This document shows, piece after piece, positions 46,701 to 60,900 of a stretch of 64,000 nucleotides of DNA (within the stretch, counting starts at the first letter, position 1; the number at the start of each line of letters is the position of its first letter). The position numbers and the translations under genes are program-made. The notes beneath the pieces are model-generated. The model worked only from the letters and a program-made list of their open reading frames with translations, had not been told where the DNA came from and made no database searches. This stretch comes from Owenia fusiformis. Taxonomy: Eukaryota > Annelida > Polychaeta > Sabellida > Oweniidae. The stretch spans positions 11,785,730 to 11,849,729 of the forward strand of contig CAIIXF020000007.1 of NCBI GenBank assembly GCA_903813345.2, written 5' to 3'.

Positions 46701-48122
46701 CCCATATGCAATATTTACACAACTGAAACACGAGGTGTAACAATTAAAACAAAGAATGGCGAGATCCCAAATAAACAACACATTGTCTCATGTTTGAGAA
46801 ACATGATTCTCGAAAATTGGAATTGGAACTATTGAAAATGGTTCAGCAACATAAAAGTTATTCTGAATATCTAAAATAGTAGTACAAGTATTTTTTTAAA
46901 TGACATCCCAAAAATCTCTTCAAATGTAATAAAAACATAATTTTTAAAACCAATAAATGTATTAAATTAGACTAAAATTATCCAGAATATCATGACCACT
47001 TATCTGTGGTCAAGCTTGCGCAGAGCATTCAATAGCCCGCCCAGCCTTTGTTCAAAAGCCGACGATTTCCGACTAGCTATACGCATGTATACTATGCTAA
47101 TCATTATTATGATATCAGTATCAATTTCAGTACAAATGGCTGCCATTTGATATAAGAAATATCAGAAAAAAAGTTGCTTCACTTTTAGTTTTCACAATGA
47201 GCACAGTTTTCCGGTTTAGGTTTTATGACTGATTCTGACTCTGCATCACCAGGGTCATGTATAGGGATTATAAAATTGAAACCAAAATGTTGTGCTCAGC
47301 ATGGATATGAATGAAATATGTGTATCTTCACCAACACAATTGAAGTCTCAAAACTGGATGCTCAGTAGCTTTGACTGACTATAACCCCTTGATTACCCAG
47401 ATAAACAACAATTCACTTATCCAGAAATACCATTCAATGTCTATACAAAGAAAGTAAGCAATGTTTCGGAGGATATGTTTCAAATTTTTGTATAAATAAT
47501 TCTTTTAATATTTGCCATTGATTTTTTCAATTCAGACAAAGTGATATGCACTGTCTTTGATGCTAATATTCTTCATCAATTGTGATACAAATTGATATTT
47601 TTGTAATCTCAGAAGAAGGATAAGATATTGAAGTTAAATAATATGTGTGATTGAGTTGGTTTTTCAGACATTAAAATTTTCAATATTTTCTAAGTCGATA
47701 CCCAGACTCATTCCCAGACTCATCCTTTCTTGTTCAGAAAACTTTAAATTTTGAGTATTTACATATTCCTTGGTGCGGATATTAACGGTCATTTTTGAAT
47801 TTGAAGTTGTGATATTTCATACACGAAGGCATGTTGGGTACTCAATTATAATCATGCATTTGTATAGGAGATCTAATAAAAGAGAAATCTTGTCTACAGT
47901 TCTATTCTTCATTCTTTAAAGACGCAATAAGCAAAGATCGTCCTTGCTCCATATCACAGAATTTGAAATTGCTGCTTTATTACAGTTCACAGCCTTCATT
48001 CAGTATTGGTGATCGAGATGACCAATCAATATATTAATTAATTTTGCATTTTGAAAGTCATAAACTTTCTGTATGAATTTTTAAAAAATTGGAAACATTT
48101 ATCTGATAAGTGCTACTTCTAA
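46701..48122. other. Intergenic spacer between genes B and C
   Basis: No gene was found. A diverged piece near 47777-47820 (TTAACGGTCATTTTTGAATT) resembles the arm of the palindrome at 61204-62039, so an old relative of that element sits here. Confidence 0.4.
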
Positions 48123-50124
48123 CCCTACTATCACACCAAACTAGTTCTCACTACGTTCTCGAAAACGGGCTTAAACTGTGCATGAACTGATTTGACGTAC
48201 TAAGAACTCACTAAGAACCGTTTGGGATCTGTTTACAAACTTCATGAAACTACTAGAACGAGTAGGTCCTCCAGAACTTAGAGCATGCTAAAAAAATTCT
48301 GGTGATCGTCAAAACGTTGCCGAATCGGTTTTAAACTGTGTGCGAACTGAATGAACGCAGCTACAACGTTCAACGGTCTGTTAAAGGCCCGGTCACACCG
48401 CCCGGACGTTGCTGGAGCGTTCCTTGAACGTTGAAAAAAATCATCAACGCTCGTAAACGTTCACCACCGTTTAACAAAAGTTGGCATCCGTTAAAGCAAC
48501 GCTGTAAACGCTCGGCCAACGCGGATGTTTCTCGAGTGGCCATCCTAACGCTCCAAAAGTTTGAGCTGCTCAAAATATTGCGAGCGTTGAAAAAGGGACA
48601 ATTGTACGCCCTGGCAAAGTTTATCACCGCTCCACCAACGCCCAGTCAAAGTTTGGCACCGCTGGACGCAAGTTCGTACACGCTTGAATCCGCTAGACCA
48701 ACGCAGAAATCTTAAACGCTGGACCACCGCTGCTTCGCCAGCGTTGCCCGGGCGGCGATTAAACGTTGCACAAACGTCGGTGGAGCGGTTGTTAGCGTTT
48801 TATCAGCGTACATGGGGTTGTTGGAACGGTGTCGGACGTTGTCGCAGCGTTCCATGGCGGCGATGAACTTTGCTTTGGCGTTGGTATAGAGGTGTCGGAG
48901 CGGGACCAGAATTTGGCCATAAATACGTGGAGAAATGCACCACTGTGTAGAACACTGTGGAGACACTTGTGCATTTTACATTTGATATATATTCATGTCT
49001 GGCATTTCAATTTTTTGCATTGTAAATTCCTAAATTAAGCGCTCAAAGTTTGTGACCTTTATTCAAATATAGTATATACCTAGTGTTTTCACGTCAAGCA
49101 ATTCAATAAATTATCTGTGAATTTTCTGCGCAGCTTGTAAAATGTTGCACTCGTCATGGTATTATACAAAAAGTTGATGCGCGCACAGCAATGCAAAAAT
49201 TTGTCATGCGTCATGATTATAACTTTGCTGTAAATGTTATTTGACATTGTTAAAGCAATTTGAACGTAAATCGGTTCCAAGTAATGGAAATGCAACGATT
49301 AAATTGTGATATGTTCGTTTGAAATGATATGAGAGATTATTAAAGAAAATTGTAATGTTATTCATTCTTAATGTCATATTACATTAATAGAAGCACTTTA
49401 CATTTAAAACATTTCTTCTTTAATCCTTGAAGGACTTTTGTTAAAGTTACAAATTCCAATAAAGGTCTTTACTCTTAAACACTTCCCACTTGAAATAATT
49501 TCCCAGTAGTCAAACGCGACATGCTGCTAAACCAACGCTGCTGCTATTTATACCCACGCCGAGGCAACGCTCTCATGCGCAGAACGCCGCTATACCAACG
49601 CTCGCATTACCGCTAAACAAACGCTAGCTACCGCTCGCAACCGCTTAACCAACGCCGAAGCAACGCCGGCTTCAGCGGTGCACCGCTATGCCAACGCCCG
49701 TGTTTTTGTTTTTTTCCCCATTTTGTGCGCGTTGACGAGCGTTGATGAATTTTTTCAACGTTCAAGGAACGCTCCAGCAACGTCCGGGCGGTGTGACCGG
49801 GCCTTTACGAACTTCATTGACTCTCCCGGACGGGGTATGTGATTTAGAATTTTGAATCGATTCAAAATTCGATGGCGACCATACCGTTCTGTTATCAGGT
49901 CACGATGACCTTCTAGACTAAGGGACGGTTTATACTACGTTGCACACCGACCTGGTGCGACTGAACGAACTGCGAATGAGATGGACGTATTGAAGACTGT
50001 TTATGAACGAAGTAGCTAATTATTTTAGACATATATCCCGACCGCAGTCAGATTGAGCCCGTTTTACGATATTTTCGTAGGACTGGCAAGAACGGGTAAG
50101 AACTAGTTTGGTGTGATAGGGGGG
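48123..50124. mobile_element. Harbinger-like element with nested insertion (2.0 kb)
   Basis: TAA on both sides; ends CCCTACTATCACACCAAACT and (inverted) CCCCCCTATCACACCAAACT, matching 42578-43385 in reverse. About 580 bp of its own sequence is split by a second foldback element at 48384-49804. Both have three-base TTA/TAA duplications. Confidence 0.8.
48384..49804. mobile_element. Nested foldback element rich in AACGCT motifs (1.42 kb)
   Basis: Inverted ends of about 70 bp start AAGGCCCGGTCACACCGCCC; TTA flanks both sides. The interior is GC-richer than its surroundings and filled with CCAACGC / GCGTTG motifs. The ends pair closely, so the insertion is probably young. The open frames on both strands here (48370-48974) are repeat artefacts. 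Confidence 0.8.
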
Positions 50125-50784
50125 TAAACAAGCGTTGTGGATATCCGTCACTTTACGGATATTCGTGGATACCCGCACTGCTTAATTAGAGGTAGCACAT
50201 TTTTGTTTAATGTTTCCCATTATGTATAGAATCACACAGAAATCTTTCAACTTTCAAAATGCAAATATAATTTGTATTGAAAGATAGATCACCAACAAAG
50301 ATCTGATTCTGCTTTTAATTTCCGCACCTTGCGCACATGATATCCACACCGCTTGTTTTCGTATAGCACAGTCTGAATAAAGTGATATAGATCGAGAGAA
50401 GTTATGCATTTGCCATTGCACTCATTCATTCACTCATTCATATACGGGTCAGCAAGCTTTGGTAAATATTGAATTCCACGGGTCTCAGCACATCCACATT
50501 GTATATATATAACTGTTCGAAACTTATTGTCTAATATTTACAATTGTAACACAAATGAACACTAAAAACATTCTTGGCATAGGAATTGAAGAGTTGCACT
50601 TTACAAACGAACAACTACTTGTATTTTTAAAAGATATGGCATATATAGTTATGCAACAATATTTGTGTCGTCAACGGTACTTGACAGGCTTACAAACTTA
50701 ATGTAACTTTATCAGCGGGAAAGGGTGGCCCTCAAGGGAGGAACATGGGCCGACCAGGGGGTAATATGCAATATGTATTTATTC
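50125..50784. other. Spacer, no gene seen
   Basis: No exon, domain or clear repeat was identified. Confidence 0.4.
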
Positions 50785-51400
50785 TGAGTGTACCGACCTT
50801 GGGGAAGGTACAATAATAAGCAAAGCTTTATGTTTGTTTTTTCTTGATTGGTAGTTGCAACGTCAACGCGGCAGCCTGACGTATTTGCAACAAACGATTA
50901 TATCTCCTAAGCAGCTATAAATACATTTTAGTATTACTCGCATATTTGTATTTATATTTATGTACACTTACTATACACAATAATTTAGAATTGCACCATA
51001 GGGCAACACCACCTTTCTTCAATTTACAAAAATTGTATATTTCTTTTACTAACTTACAAGATATTGAAAGCATCTCATACTTTCATACAGTACCGACTTT
51101 GGGGAAGGTATGATGATACGCTATGTCTTCCTTTTTATCTTTATAGAAAATGCAGATCCATAATGTCATTATTTATTAATCTCAAGAGTGTTAGGTAACA
51201 GGTCTATCTAGGCCTACGGCGTGCGTCTACGCGGTAGCTAGGCGTCGTCGTCAGTACAAAAACAACAACAAAACAATGAATGTTTGTAAAATATAGTCAT
51301 TTTTTATAATTGCGTTACAATTAGGTGCTAGGCCAATTTTGGTCGGCGGCGTGCGTCTACGCGGTAGCTAGGCGTCGTCGTCAGTCAAAAACAGCAATAT
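50785..51400. repeat. Diverged direct repeats with GC-rich core
   Basis: GTACCGACCTTGGGGAAGGTA near 50789 recurs near 51091, and GCGTGCGTCTACGCGGTAGC with AGGCGTCGTCGTCAGT recurs near 51219 and 51348. The core motifs are much GC-richer than the surroundings and contain short palindromes. Class unknown. Confidence 0.6.
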
Positions 51401-51761
51401 TGTTTGTTTGTAAATAGTGATTATTTTTAATTTAACATTTACATAATTTGTATACATGTATCTCCTTTATATAAAGGGCAATAAATATATACATACACAT
51501 ACACACAATACATATTGTCTTTATTCTGGATATTTAATTAAAATGTGGTATATTATTTGATGGATGTTCACAGCGCCAACAATATTTTACATGGCAAAAC
51601 TATCTTGATTACAGTTTTTTGTCAGGTAAATTTCTGCTACTCAATCCCAGGACACTAGTTATGTAAATGATTCTTATAAACGAGATTTGTTCATAATATT
51701 TATAATATAATTTGTATCATCATTAGGTACAAATCTGAAATGAGGATCGAGAGGCCTGACT

Positions 51762-51945
51762 TCATTTTCGACCCCTTCTCAATTTTGGATTCACAGATCC
51801 ACCCCTGATCGTGTACGACTCAGTAGAAGGTGAACGCCTTGGCTTGACACTTGAGTGTTGCGGGACACTTATTAACGGATACTTCGATCTATTCTGTTTG
51901 TCGATATTTTTCGTTCCAAGTAATCGTCCTTTACTCGACAGAAAT
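51762..51945 (-). CDS. Gene C last exon: divergent basic tail (tentative)
   Basis: After AG|A in the right phase: FLSSKGRLLGTKNIDKQNRS, KYPLISVPQHSS and a basic end to TGA. The length (about 60 residues) suits the family, but the acceptor has a poor pyrimidine tract and the sequence shares nothing with A or B, so the true tail could lie elsewhere. Confidence 0.4.
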
Positions 51946-54900
51946 CTACATTGCTGATGTACTAGACTAGTCAATGAATTCTACAATACAACATGTAAAG
52001 ATTAGGAGTTGAATAAGTGTCCATACTTTGCATTAAAATTCCCCGAACAGTTTAAAGACACAACGGCATTAACACGTCCAAGCGTTGCACTTCATTACGC
52101 ATCACCGAGTCTAGATCTGTCAAGACGTCATCTTCCCATGCTAATTGTAGAAAGAGCATATAAATAGCTTTGAATTTACACTACCATTGTGTTAGGGCTG
52201 CCAAGTATCAGGATTATTTGTGATTATGGGGCTTCTAAAAGATGGCATATCTTGTTCCGCACTAAGTTCTTCCCTTGTTCCATCATTGCTAGTTCTGAAA
52301 CATGCAGCGGATTATTTAGTTAGAGGCCCAATATTTGAAATCAAATGTGTACTTGACATCATGCAATCTCTACCAATGGAACTGCGTCCCGAACTGCGTT
52401 GTCCCTTTTCAATTGTCATGATACAAAAGATTTATGCGTCGTGAATCTTCGATATCCCCTATTTCTAATCAAATACCTCAATTATAAAAACTATTGTAAG
52501 GAAAACATTGCCATACTTTTTGAAAACATTGCTTCCAAACACTTTACACTTTATATTCTTTTACTTCCATTTACATACCTCTTTTTATGTATGATAGATG
52601 CTCCTATTAACGCCACGGCAGTCAAAGCCAATACGCCAGCAAACGCAACAGGAAGCAACGAGCCATCTGTAAAATATGATGAATAAAATCAAAGGACGGA
52701 ACATCTTACTTAAAAGTTATGTAGCGTTTTTGTAGAACTACAGATACAAATGAACCTGGTTAGTAGTGTTTACTACCTCAGTACTTACTAATATTGCCTG
52801 GATTACTTTAAAAAATTCCAAGCTTGGGCCTCTTAAACCCAAAATCGGGCCCACATTTTGAAAATTTAAGGCCTAAAAAGCCCATGTTTTAATTTTTTCA
52901 AAATTCAGTTTAAATGTGACTTCTAGTTCGGTGAAATTCCCCAGAGACCCCATGTTATAAAATCACAAAAAGTGAAATATCTTTTCTTGCATTGGACAGA
53001 TGATATTTTCTTTCACTGGACACATTTTATAGTTTGCATAACTGTTAGATACATATAGTCTGGCAGAAATATAGGGTATTTTGACATTCAATCGTTTTCT
53101 TTGGATTACAATGTTTTTTTAACTTATCAACATGAATATAGGATTGGGACCTCAAAACCACCGGATGCCGGTGCGGCACCCTTGGGCAACTCTCTACAGA
53201 GCATTTCTTATACCCCCCTGATAAAATATACAGGGGGTACTATAAGACACCCTCATATCTCAGATACTGATAAATATATTAACTTGAGATTTTCAGGAAT
53301 TAGTTTTAGTATGATGCTTGACATGTATGACAAAAATCAAGAAAAAATCTTAATCCGTTGCTATAGCAACAGTAACAGAACACTATTTGTTACCGTAGAG
53401 ATGCATTATTTTGCTGATTTTCAACATTTCTTCGTATAGTTGATTCTTAAACTAGTATATAGTATTACACTGGTATATAGGACACTGCATATTTTATATT
53501 TAGTATATACATGTATATCAAATGAAATCTAATGAATTCATACAGTAGTGAGGTTGGCATATAGCCTAGACCTTGGCATTTAGAACATGCATCATAATAA
53601 AATCTAATGTAATTATACAATAGAGAGGTTGGCATAGTCTAGATTTTGGCATAATGTCAAAATTTTATAAGCATTGGCTTCCTCATCTGAGCAATCAGAC
53701 TACTGGGGGGCCCTGTATAGCTTCTGGGGGGGGGGGGCACTGGGACCATCGTATAGCTTTTAAAGGCACTGTGAATATTTGATTTAACATTGAATTCAAT
53801 TGGATATTTCTCTAACAGTGAAATTTAATGGCCATGAAACATTTCAGATTGACAACATCGTGAATTTTTTGTCAGTAAAAATTTGGGCTTACTTCTGGGG
53901 GCCACTGGGGGCCCTCGTATGGTTTCTGGGGGCCCCTTTATAGCTTCTAAGGCCACCATATAGCTTTTTTGGGCCACTAGGGGCCCCTGTATAGCTTCTT
54001 GGGGCCACTAGGGGCCCCTGTATAGCTTCTTGGGGACACTTGGGGTCACCATATAGATTTTTGGAGCCACCGTATAGCTTCTGGGGGCCCCTATATAGTT
54101 TCTTGGGGCCATTGGGGGCCGCCGTACAGCTTCTGGGGGCTACCATATAGTTTCTGGGGGCCACTGGATGCCATCCTATAGCTTCTGGCGGCTACTGGGG
54201 GCCACCGTATAGCTTCTGGGTGCCATCATATAGCTTCTTGGGCCTACCATATAGCTTCTTGGGGCCACTAGGGGCCCCTGTATAGCTTTTGGGGGCCACT
54301 GTAAAGCTTCTTGGAGCCACAGGGGACCACCATATAGCTTCTGGGGGCTACTAGGGGCTGCTGGATATGCTTCTGGGGGCCACCATATAGCTTTAAGGGG
54401 GCTTAGGGGCCACTGTATATATTCTGGGGGCTACTGGGGGCCCCTGTATAGCTTCTGGAAGTCACCATATACCTTCTAGGGGCCATTAGGAGCCCCTGTA
54501 TAGCTTCCGGGGGCTACCATATAGCTTCTGGGGGCTCCTGTTTAGCTTCTTGGAGACACTGGGGGGCCACCATATAGTTTTTGGGAGCCACCGTATAGCT
54601 TCTGGGGGCCCCTGTATAGTTTCTTGGGGCCATTGGGGGCCACCGTACAGCTTCTGGGGGCTACAATATAGCTTCTGGGGGCCACTGGATGCCATCCTAT
54701 AGCTTCTGGCGGCTACTTGGGGCCACCGTATAGCTTCTGGGTGCCATCATATAGCTTCTGGGGCCTACCATATAGCTTCTTGGAGCCACTGGGGATCACC
54801 ATATAGCTTCTGGGGGCTACTAGGGGCTGCTGGATATGCTTCTGGGGGCCACCATATAGCTTTCCGGGGCCACCGTATAGCTTTAAGAGGGCACTAGGGG

Positions 54901-57900
54901 CCACTGTATAGATTCTGGAGGCTACTGGGGGCCCCTGTATAGCTTCTGGAAGTCACTATATAGCTTCTAGGGGCCATTTGGAGCCCCTGTATAGCTTCTG
55001 GGGGCTACCATATAGCTTCTGGGGGCTACTAGGGGTCCCTGTATAGTTTCTGGGGGCCACCTTATAGCATCTTGGGGCTACTGGGGGCCCCTGTATAGCT
55101 TCTGGGGCCACTGGGGTCCATGGTATAGCTTCTGGGGGCCACTGGGGGCATTTTTTTTATTTGAACCTTGAAAATTAATCTATTTTGCTAGATTTGGTGG
55201 CTGTCGAGGTGGGGTAAAATTAAATTATAATTTTCTTTTCAAATTCATGTGACTATTTATCTCTAAAGCAGCACTTTTTTACCTAGGGAGCATAACCTTT
55301 TCAAGAAGTGTTATTTTGGACCACCTTTTTAAAGAGAGTGAAATGTAAAAACTTGATTATTAATTGATGTTACCATAGCAACTGAAATGCTAGATATATT
55401 GCATAAACCATATGATGAATTATTTCATCTTAACTTCTAATCATGTATATAACAGATGCTTTAAGAATCAAGAATATGAAGAAAATTATGAAAATCAGCA
55501 AAATAATGCATTTCTACGGTAACAAATAGTGTCTATTTCTGTTGCTATAGCAACGGACTAAGATTTTTTCTTGATTTTTGTCACATGTGTCAAGCATCAT
55601 ACTAAAACCAATTCCTGAAAATTTCAAGTTAATATATTTATTAGTGTCTGAGATATGAAGGTGTCTTATAGTACCCCCTGTATATTTTATCAGGGGGGTA
55701 TAAGAAATGCTCTGTAGAGAGTTGCCCAAGGGTGCCGCTCCGGCATCCAATGGTTTTGAGGTCCCAACCCTATATTCATGCTGATAAGTTAAAAAAACAT
55801 TGTAATCCGAAAAAAACGATTAGCTTTGAAGTTTCTGCCAGACTAATAAGGGTGATATGAAAATTGAACCACTAAAAACTAATGAAAATTTAAGTTAAAG
55901 GGAACTTTCTACAATACCCGCCATGCTACCTGACCCGAATGAGCCACCCGTTCGTGAAACTGCCTACTCGCATCTGAGTTATTAACATAATAGAACTCAC
56001 CAGTGAGGAACTGAACTTTATTAAGGGCAGCTTCATCTGAAACACTATTGTCAATTGGAGCTATTGTCGATGATGGGGATACAGCTGTTGACAATGAGGA
56101 TACAGACGATGGTGATGAAGATGTCGATTTTGGGGATATAGATGTTGATGATGGGGATACACCTGATGATGATGAGAATACAGATGATGATAATGGCGAT
56201 GTAGATGTTGACAATGGGGATACAGATGATGGTGATTGGGATGAAGATGTTAGTGATGGGGATAATAATGTTGATGATTGGGATAAAGCTGTTGACGATG
56301 GGGATACATCTGATGATGCTGAGGATACAGATGATGATAATGGTGACACAGATGTTGATAATTGGGAAATAGATGTTGATAATAGAGTTAAAGATAATGA
56401 TAAAGGATCAGATGCTGAAGGTGTTACAGTCATTGACATAGATTCAGCTTCAGATGATGGAGTTAAAGAAAACAATTGAGAATCAGATGTTGTAGGTGTT
56501 AGAGTCATTGATAGAGAGTCAGATACTGATGACGGGATTACTGAGAGTGATTGAGATTCCGATGATGACATTGTTGCAGTCATTGATAGAGAGTCGGATA
56601 CTGATGATGGGGTTAAAGATTGTGATTGTGGTTCGGATAATAAAGGTGTTACAGTCATTGATAGAGAGTCAAATACTGATGATGGGGTTCCAGACAATAA
56701 CCGGGAATTAGATGCGGAAGCTGTTACACTCATTGATTTAGAGTCAGATACTGATGACAGGGTTACAGATAGTGATTGAGATTCAGATGCTGAAGTTGTT
56801 ACACTCATTGATAGTTGGTCAGATATTGATGATGGGGTTACAGATAGTGATTGAGAATCGGATGCTGAAGGTGTTACACTCATTGATAGAAAGTCAGATA
56901 CAGATGGTGGAGTTACAGATAGTGATTGAGAATCAGATGCTGAGGGTGTTACAGTCATTGATAGAGAGTCAGATACTGATGATGGGGTTATAGATTGTGA
57001 TTGAGATTCAGATGCTGAAGGTGTTACACTCATTGATAGAGAGTCAGATACAGATGATGGAGTTACAGATAGTGATTGAAAATCAGATAATGAAGGTGTT
57101 GCAGTCATTGATAGAGAGTCAGATACTGATGATGGGGTTACAGATAATGATTGAGAATCAGATAATGAAGGTGTTTCAGTCGTTGATAGAGAGTCAGATA
57201 CTGATGATGGGGTTACAGATAATGATTGAGAATCAGATGATGAAAGTGTTACAGTCATTGATACAGGGTCAGATACTGATGATGGGGTTACAGATAGTGA
57301 TTGAGAATCAGATGGTGAAGGTGTTACAACCATTGATAGGGATTCAGATACTGATGATGGGGTTACAGATAATGATTGAGAATCAGATGATGAGGGTGTT
57401 ACAGTCATTGAAAGTGAGGCAGATGCTGATGATGGGGTTACAGGTTGGGATTGAGATTCAGATGCTGAAGATGTTACAGTCATTGATAGAGAGTCAGATA
57501 CTGATGATGGGGTTATAGATTGTGATTGAGATTCAGATGCTGAAGGTGTTACACTCATTGATAGAGAGTCAGATACAGATGATGGAGTGACAGACAATAA
57601 TTGAGATTCAGATCCTGGAGTGGTTTCAGTCATTGACAGAGAGCCAAATACTGACGATGGGGTTACAGATAGTGATTGAGAATCAGATGTTGAAGGTGTT
57701 ACAGTCATTGACAGAGAGCCAAATACTGACGATGGGGTTACAGATAGTGATTGAGAATCAGATGCTGAACGTGTTACGGTCATTGATAGAGAGTCAGATG
57801 CTGATGATGGGGTTGCAGATAGTGATTGAGAATCAGATGCTGAGGGTGTTACAGTCATTGATAGAGAGTCAGATACTGATGATGGGGTTACAGATATTGA

Positions 57901-60900
57901 TTGAGAATCAGATGCTGAGGGTGTTACAGTCATTGATAGAGAGTCAGATACTGATGGTGGGGTTACAGATAGTGATTGAGAATCAGATGCTGAGGGTGCT
58001 ACAGTCATTGATAGAGAGTCAGATACTGATGATGGGGTTACAGATAGTGATTGAGATTCAGATGCTGAAGGTGTTACAATCATTGATAGAGAGTCAGATA
58101 CTGATGATGGGGTTATAGATTGTGATTGAGATTCAGATGCTGAAGGTGTTTCACTCATTGATAGAGAGTCAGATACAGACGATGGAGTTACAGATAGTGA
58201 TTGAGAATCAGATAATGAAGGTGTTGCAGTCATTGATAGAGAGTCAGATACTGATGATGGGGTTACAGATAGTGATTGAGATTCAGATGCTGAGGGTGTT
58301 ACAGTCATTGATAGAGAGTCAGATACTGATGATGGGGTTACAGATAGCGATTGAGATTCAGATGCTGAAGGTGTTACACTCATTGATAGAGAGTCAGATA
58401 CAGATGATGGAGTTGCAGATAGTGATTGAGAATCAGATGATGAGGGTGTTACAGTCATTGATAGAGAGTCAGATACTGATGATGGGGTTACAGATAGTGA
58501 TTGAGAATCAGATAATGAAGGTGTTGCAGTCATTGATAGAGAGTCAGATACTGTTGATGGGGTTACAGATAATGATTGAGATTCAGATGCTGAAGGTGTT
58601 ACACTCATTGATAGAGAGTCAGATACAGATGATGGAGTTACAGATAGTGATTGAGAATCAGATGCTGAACGTGTTACACTCATTGACAGAGAGTCAGATA
58701 CAGATGATGGAGATACAAATAGTGATTGAGAATCAGATGCTGAGGGTGTTACAGTCATTGATAGAGAGTCAGATACTGATGATGGGGTTACAGATAGTGA
58801 TTGAGATTCAGATGCTGAAGGTGTTACACTCATTGATAGAGAGTCAGATACAGATGATGGAGTTACAGATAGTGATTGAGAATCAGATGATGAGGGTGTT
58901 ACAGTCATTGATAGAGAGTCAGATACTGATGATGGGGTTACAGATAATGATTGAGAATCAGATAATGAAGGTGTTTCAGTCGTTGATAGAGAGTCAGATA
59001 CTGATGATGGGGTTACAGATAATGATTGAGAATCAGATGATGAAAGTGTTACAGTCATTGATACAGGGTCAGATACTGATGATGGGGTTACAGATAGTGA
59101 TTGAGAATCAGATGGTGAAGGTGTTACAACCATTGATAGGGATTCAGATACTGATGATGGGGTTACAGATAATGATTGAGAATCAGATGCTGAAGGTGTT
59201 GCAGTCATTGATAGAGAGTTAGATACTGATGATGGAGTTATATATAGTGATTGAGAATCAGATGCTGAAGGTGTTGCAGTCATTGATAGAGAGTCAGATA
59301 CTGATGATGGGGTTACAGATAATGATTGAGAGTCAGATGAAAGTGTTACAGTCATTGATAGAGAGTCAGATACTGATGATGGGGTTACAGATAGTGATTG
59401 AGATTCAGATGCTGAAGGTGCTACAGTCATTGATTCAATTGCTGTTGGTTGTACCGATATTGAGTTGGTTAATCTTGGTAAAATAGATGTTTGCTCTATC
59501 ATTGACGTTTCTGGGGGTATGTGTGCTGTTGATGACATTTCAATCGATGGAATAGATTGCATAGTGGATGACACTTCAGGCTTTGGGCAACTACCGCCAT
59601 TAGCTGATACACCTGAAATCAATTAAATTGATCTGTTATTGTTCTCCACATCTTGATTTACAAAGTTTCAATACTATACTAGTCATTCAAGTCCAATGAA
59701 GCTTTTATTATCACTTTGGAAGTCAGGGATGAGTTATCCACAAGTCAGGGTTAAATAAGCTAACATTTAAAATAAGCATGAGTTTATTATCCATAGTTTT
59801 TATATCTGTTACTGCGAATGGTAGGAGAACATTTTGGTGCTTAGCAATATATAAGTAATATATAACATTAGTAAGTTGTAAAATATTCTTACTTGGATCA
59901 TAATCGTTTTCAACACATTCAATATTAACGAATGGGGAAAGAGAATTCTCTTCATCAGTGGCTGGTCTGTAACCATCTTTGCATTGACAAGTCCCATCTT
60001 TACATTCTTGTTCTTTCTCTTGACATACCTAGTTGTATTAAACATATTTGGAGTTAATTTATAAAGGTAATTTTTAAGAAAATACTTCTTACTGGTTTTA
60101 TTCTTAATAATTTAGCTGTCCCTCGATATTATTAACCTTGATCATGAATTTTGGAAGAGTGGATCAGAAATTTTTACTTTTTGGTTATCACCAGTTTCTT
60201 TACAATCTTCTCCCAACAGTGACCAGGTGTAGTCTTTAAAGTTTGAGATGTCTTCTTTGCAACGTGTGTCGTCCACTTGTATGTAGCCCTGTTGACACTC
60301 GCATATACTGTTCACACATACAGTCCTACCCCCGGGACACATAATGGTGTCATTGCATGATCCCCCAATAGTAGAAACTGAAAAGAATGATATATAAATA
60401 AATTTGTTTAGTTTAAAAATTCCCACTTGTGAGCTGCCAAAACACAAAATAAGATATTAAACGTTATGAACTCTAAACTAATGATCTCATTATTTGTGTA
60501 TTATTTGCACAAAATGTAATGGCTCATAGAGAGGCAACATTCCAGTATTTAAAGATGAACGTAACTCCGTGTAAAGATTCTGGGTTATTACCTCTCTTGC
60601 CTAAGACGCCAGTAGGAAAACTTCCGAATGTTTACCTTGATAAATTTCTTAAGGGACAAACTGAATATATGTAATTGTTCTAGTCTTGCAGCCTGGCTCT
60701 TAATCTCCACCGACCACCTTGTGGAGATGAGGTGTGGAGGAGCACAAGCAAGACTTTTATCAGTTCATTCCCTAATTTGATAGAGATAACACCCATTTTC
60801 TATACCTTACCTTGTAAACATTGATCATTATTAACGTTTGATATTGTTCCCACATTACAGATGCAAATATTTCCGTCGCATCCCCTGGCCTTGCAGGCTG

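Larger units (their letters stand above)
52850..55978. mobile_element. Harbinger-like MITE relative, interrupted
   Basis: Flanking pieces 52850-53089 and 55822-55978 match the gene A intron element (28920-29349) in reverse, including the end CTACTCGCATCTGAG followed by TTA. The left end is worn and not fixed. It is split by the element at 53090-55821. Confidence 0.55.

Noticed and set aside
48370-48974. Overlapping open frames on both strands in the AACGCT-rich element
   Set aside because: Lie entirely in a transposon without domain similarity; composition explains them.
53101-53439. 112-codon frame, with a partly matching frame in the inverted arm at 55514-55750
   Set aside because: Frames are similar because the arms are inverted copies. 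Most differences between them change the amino acid, so there is no sign of protein-level selection.
56997-59486. Plus-strand open frames opposite the gene C mucin exon
   Set aside because: Same cause: a 75-bp stop-free unit read on the other strand. No splice context.
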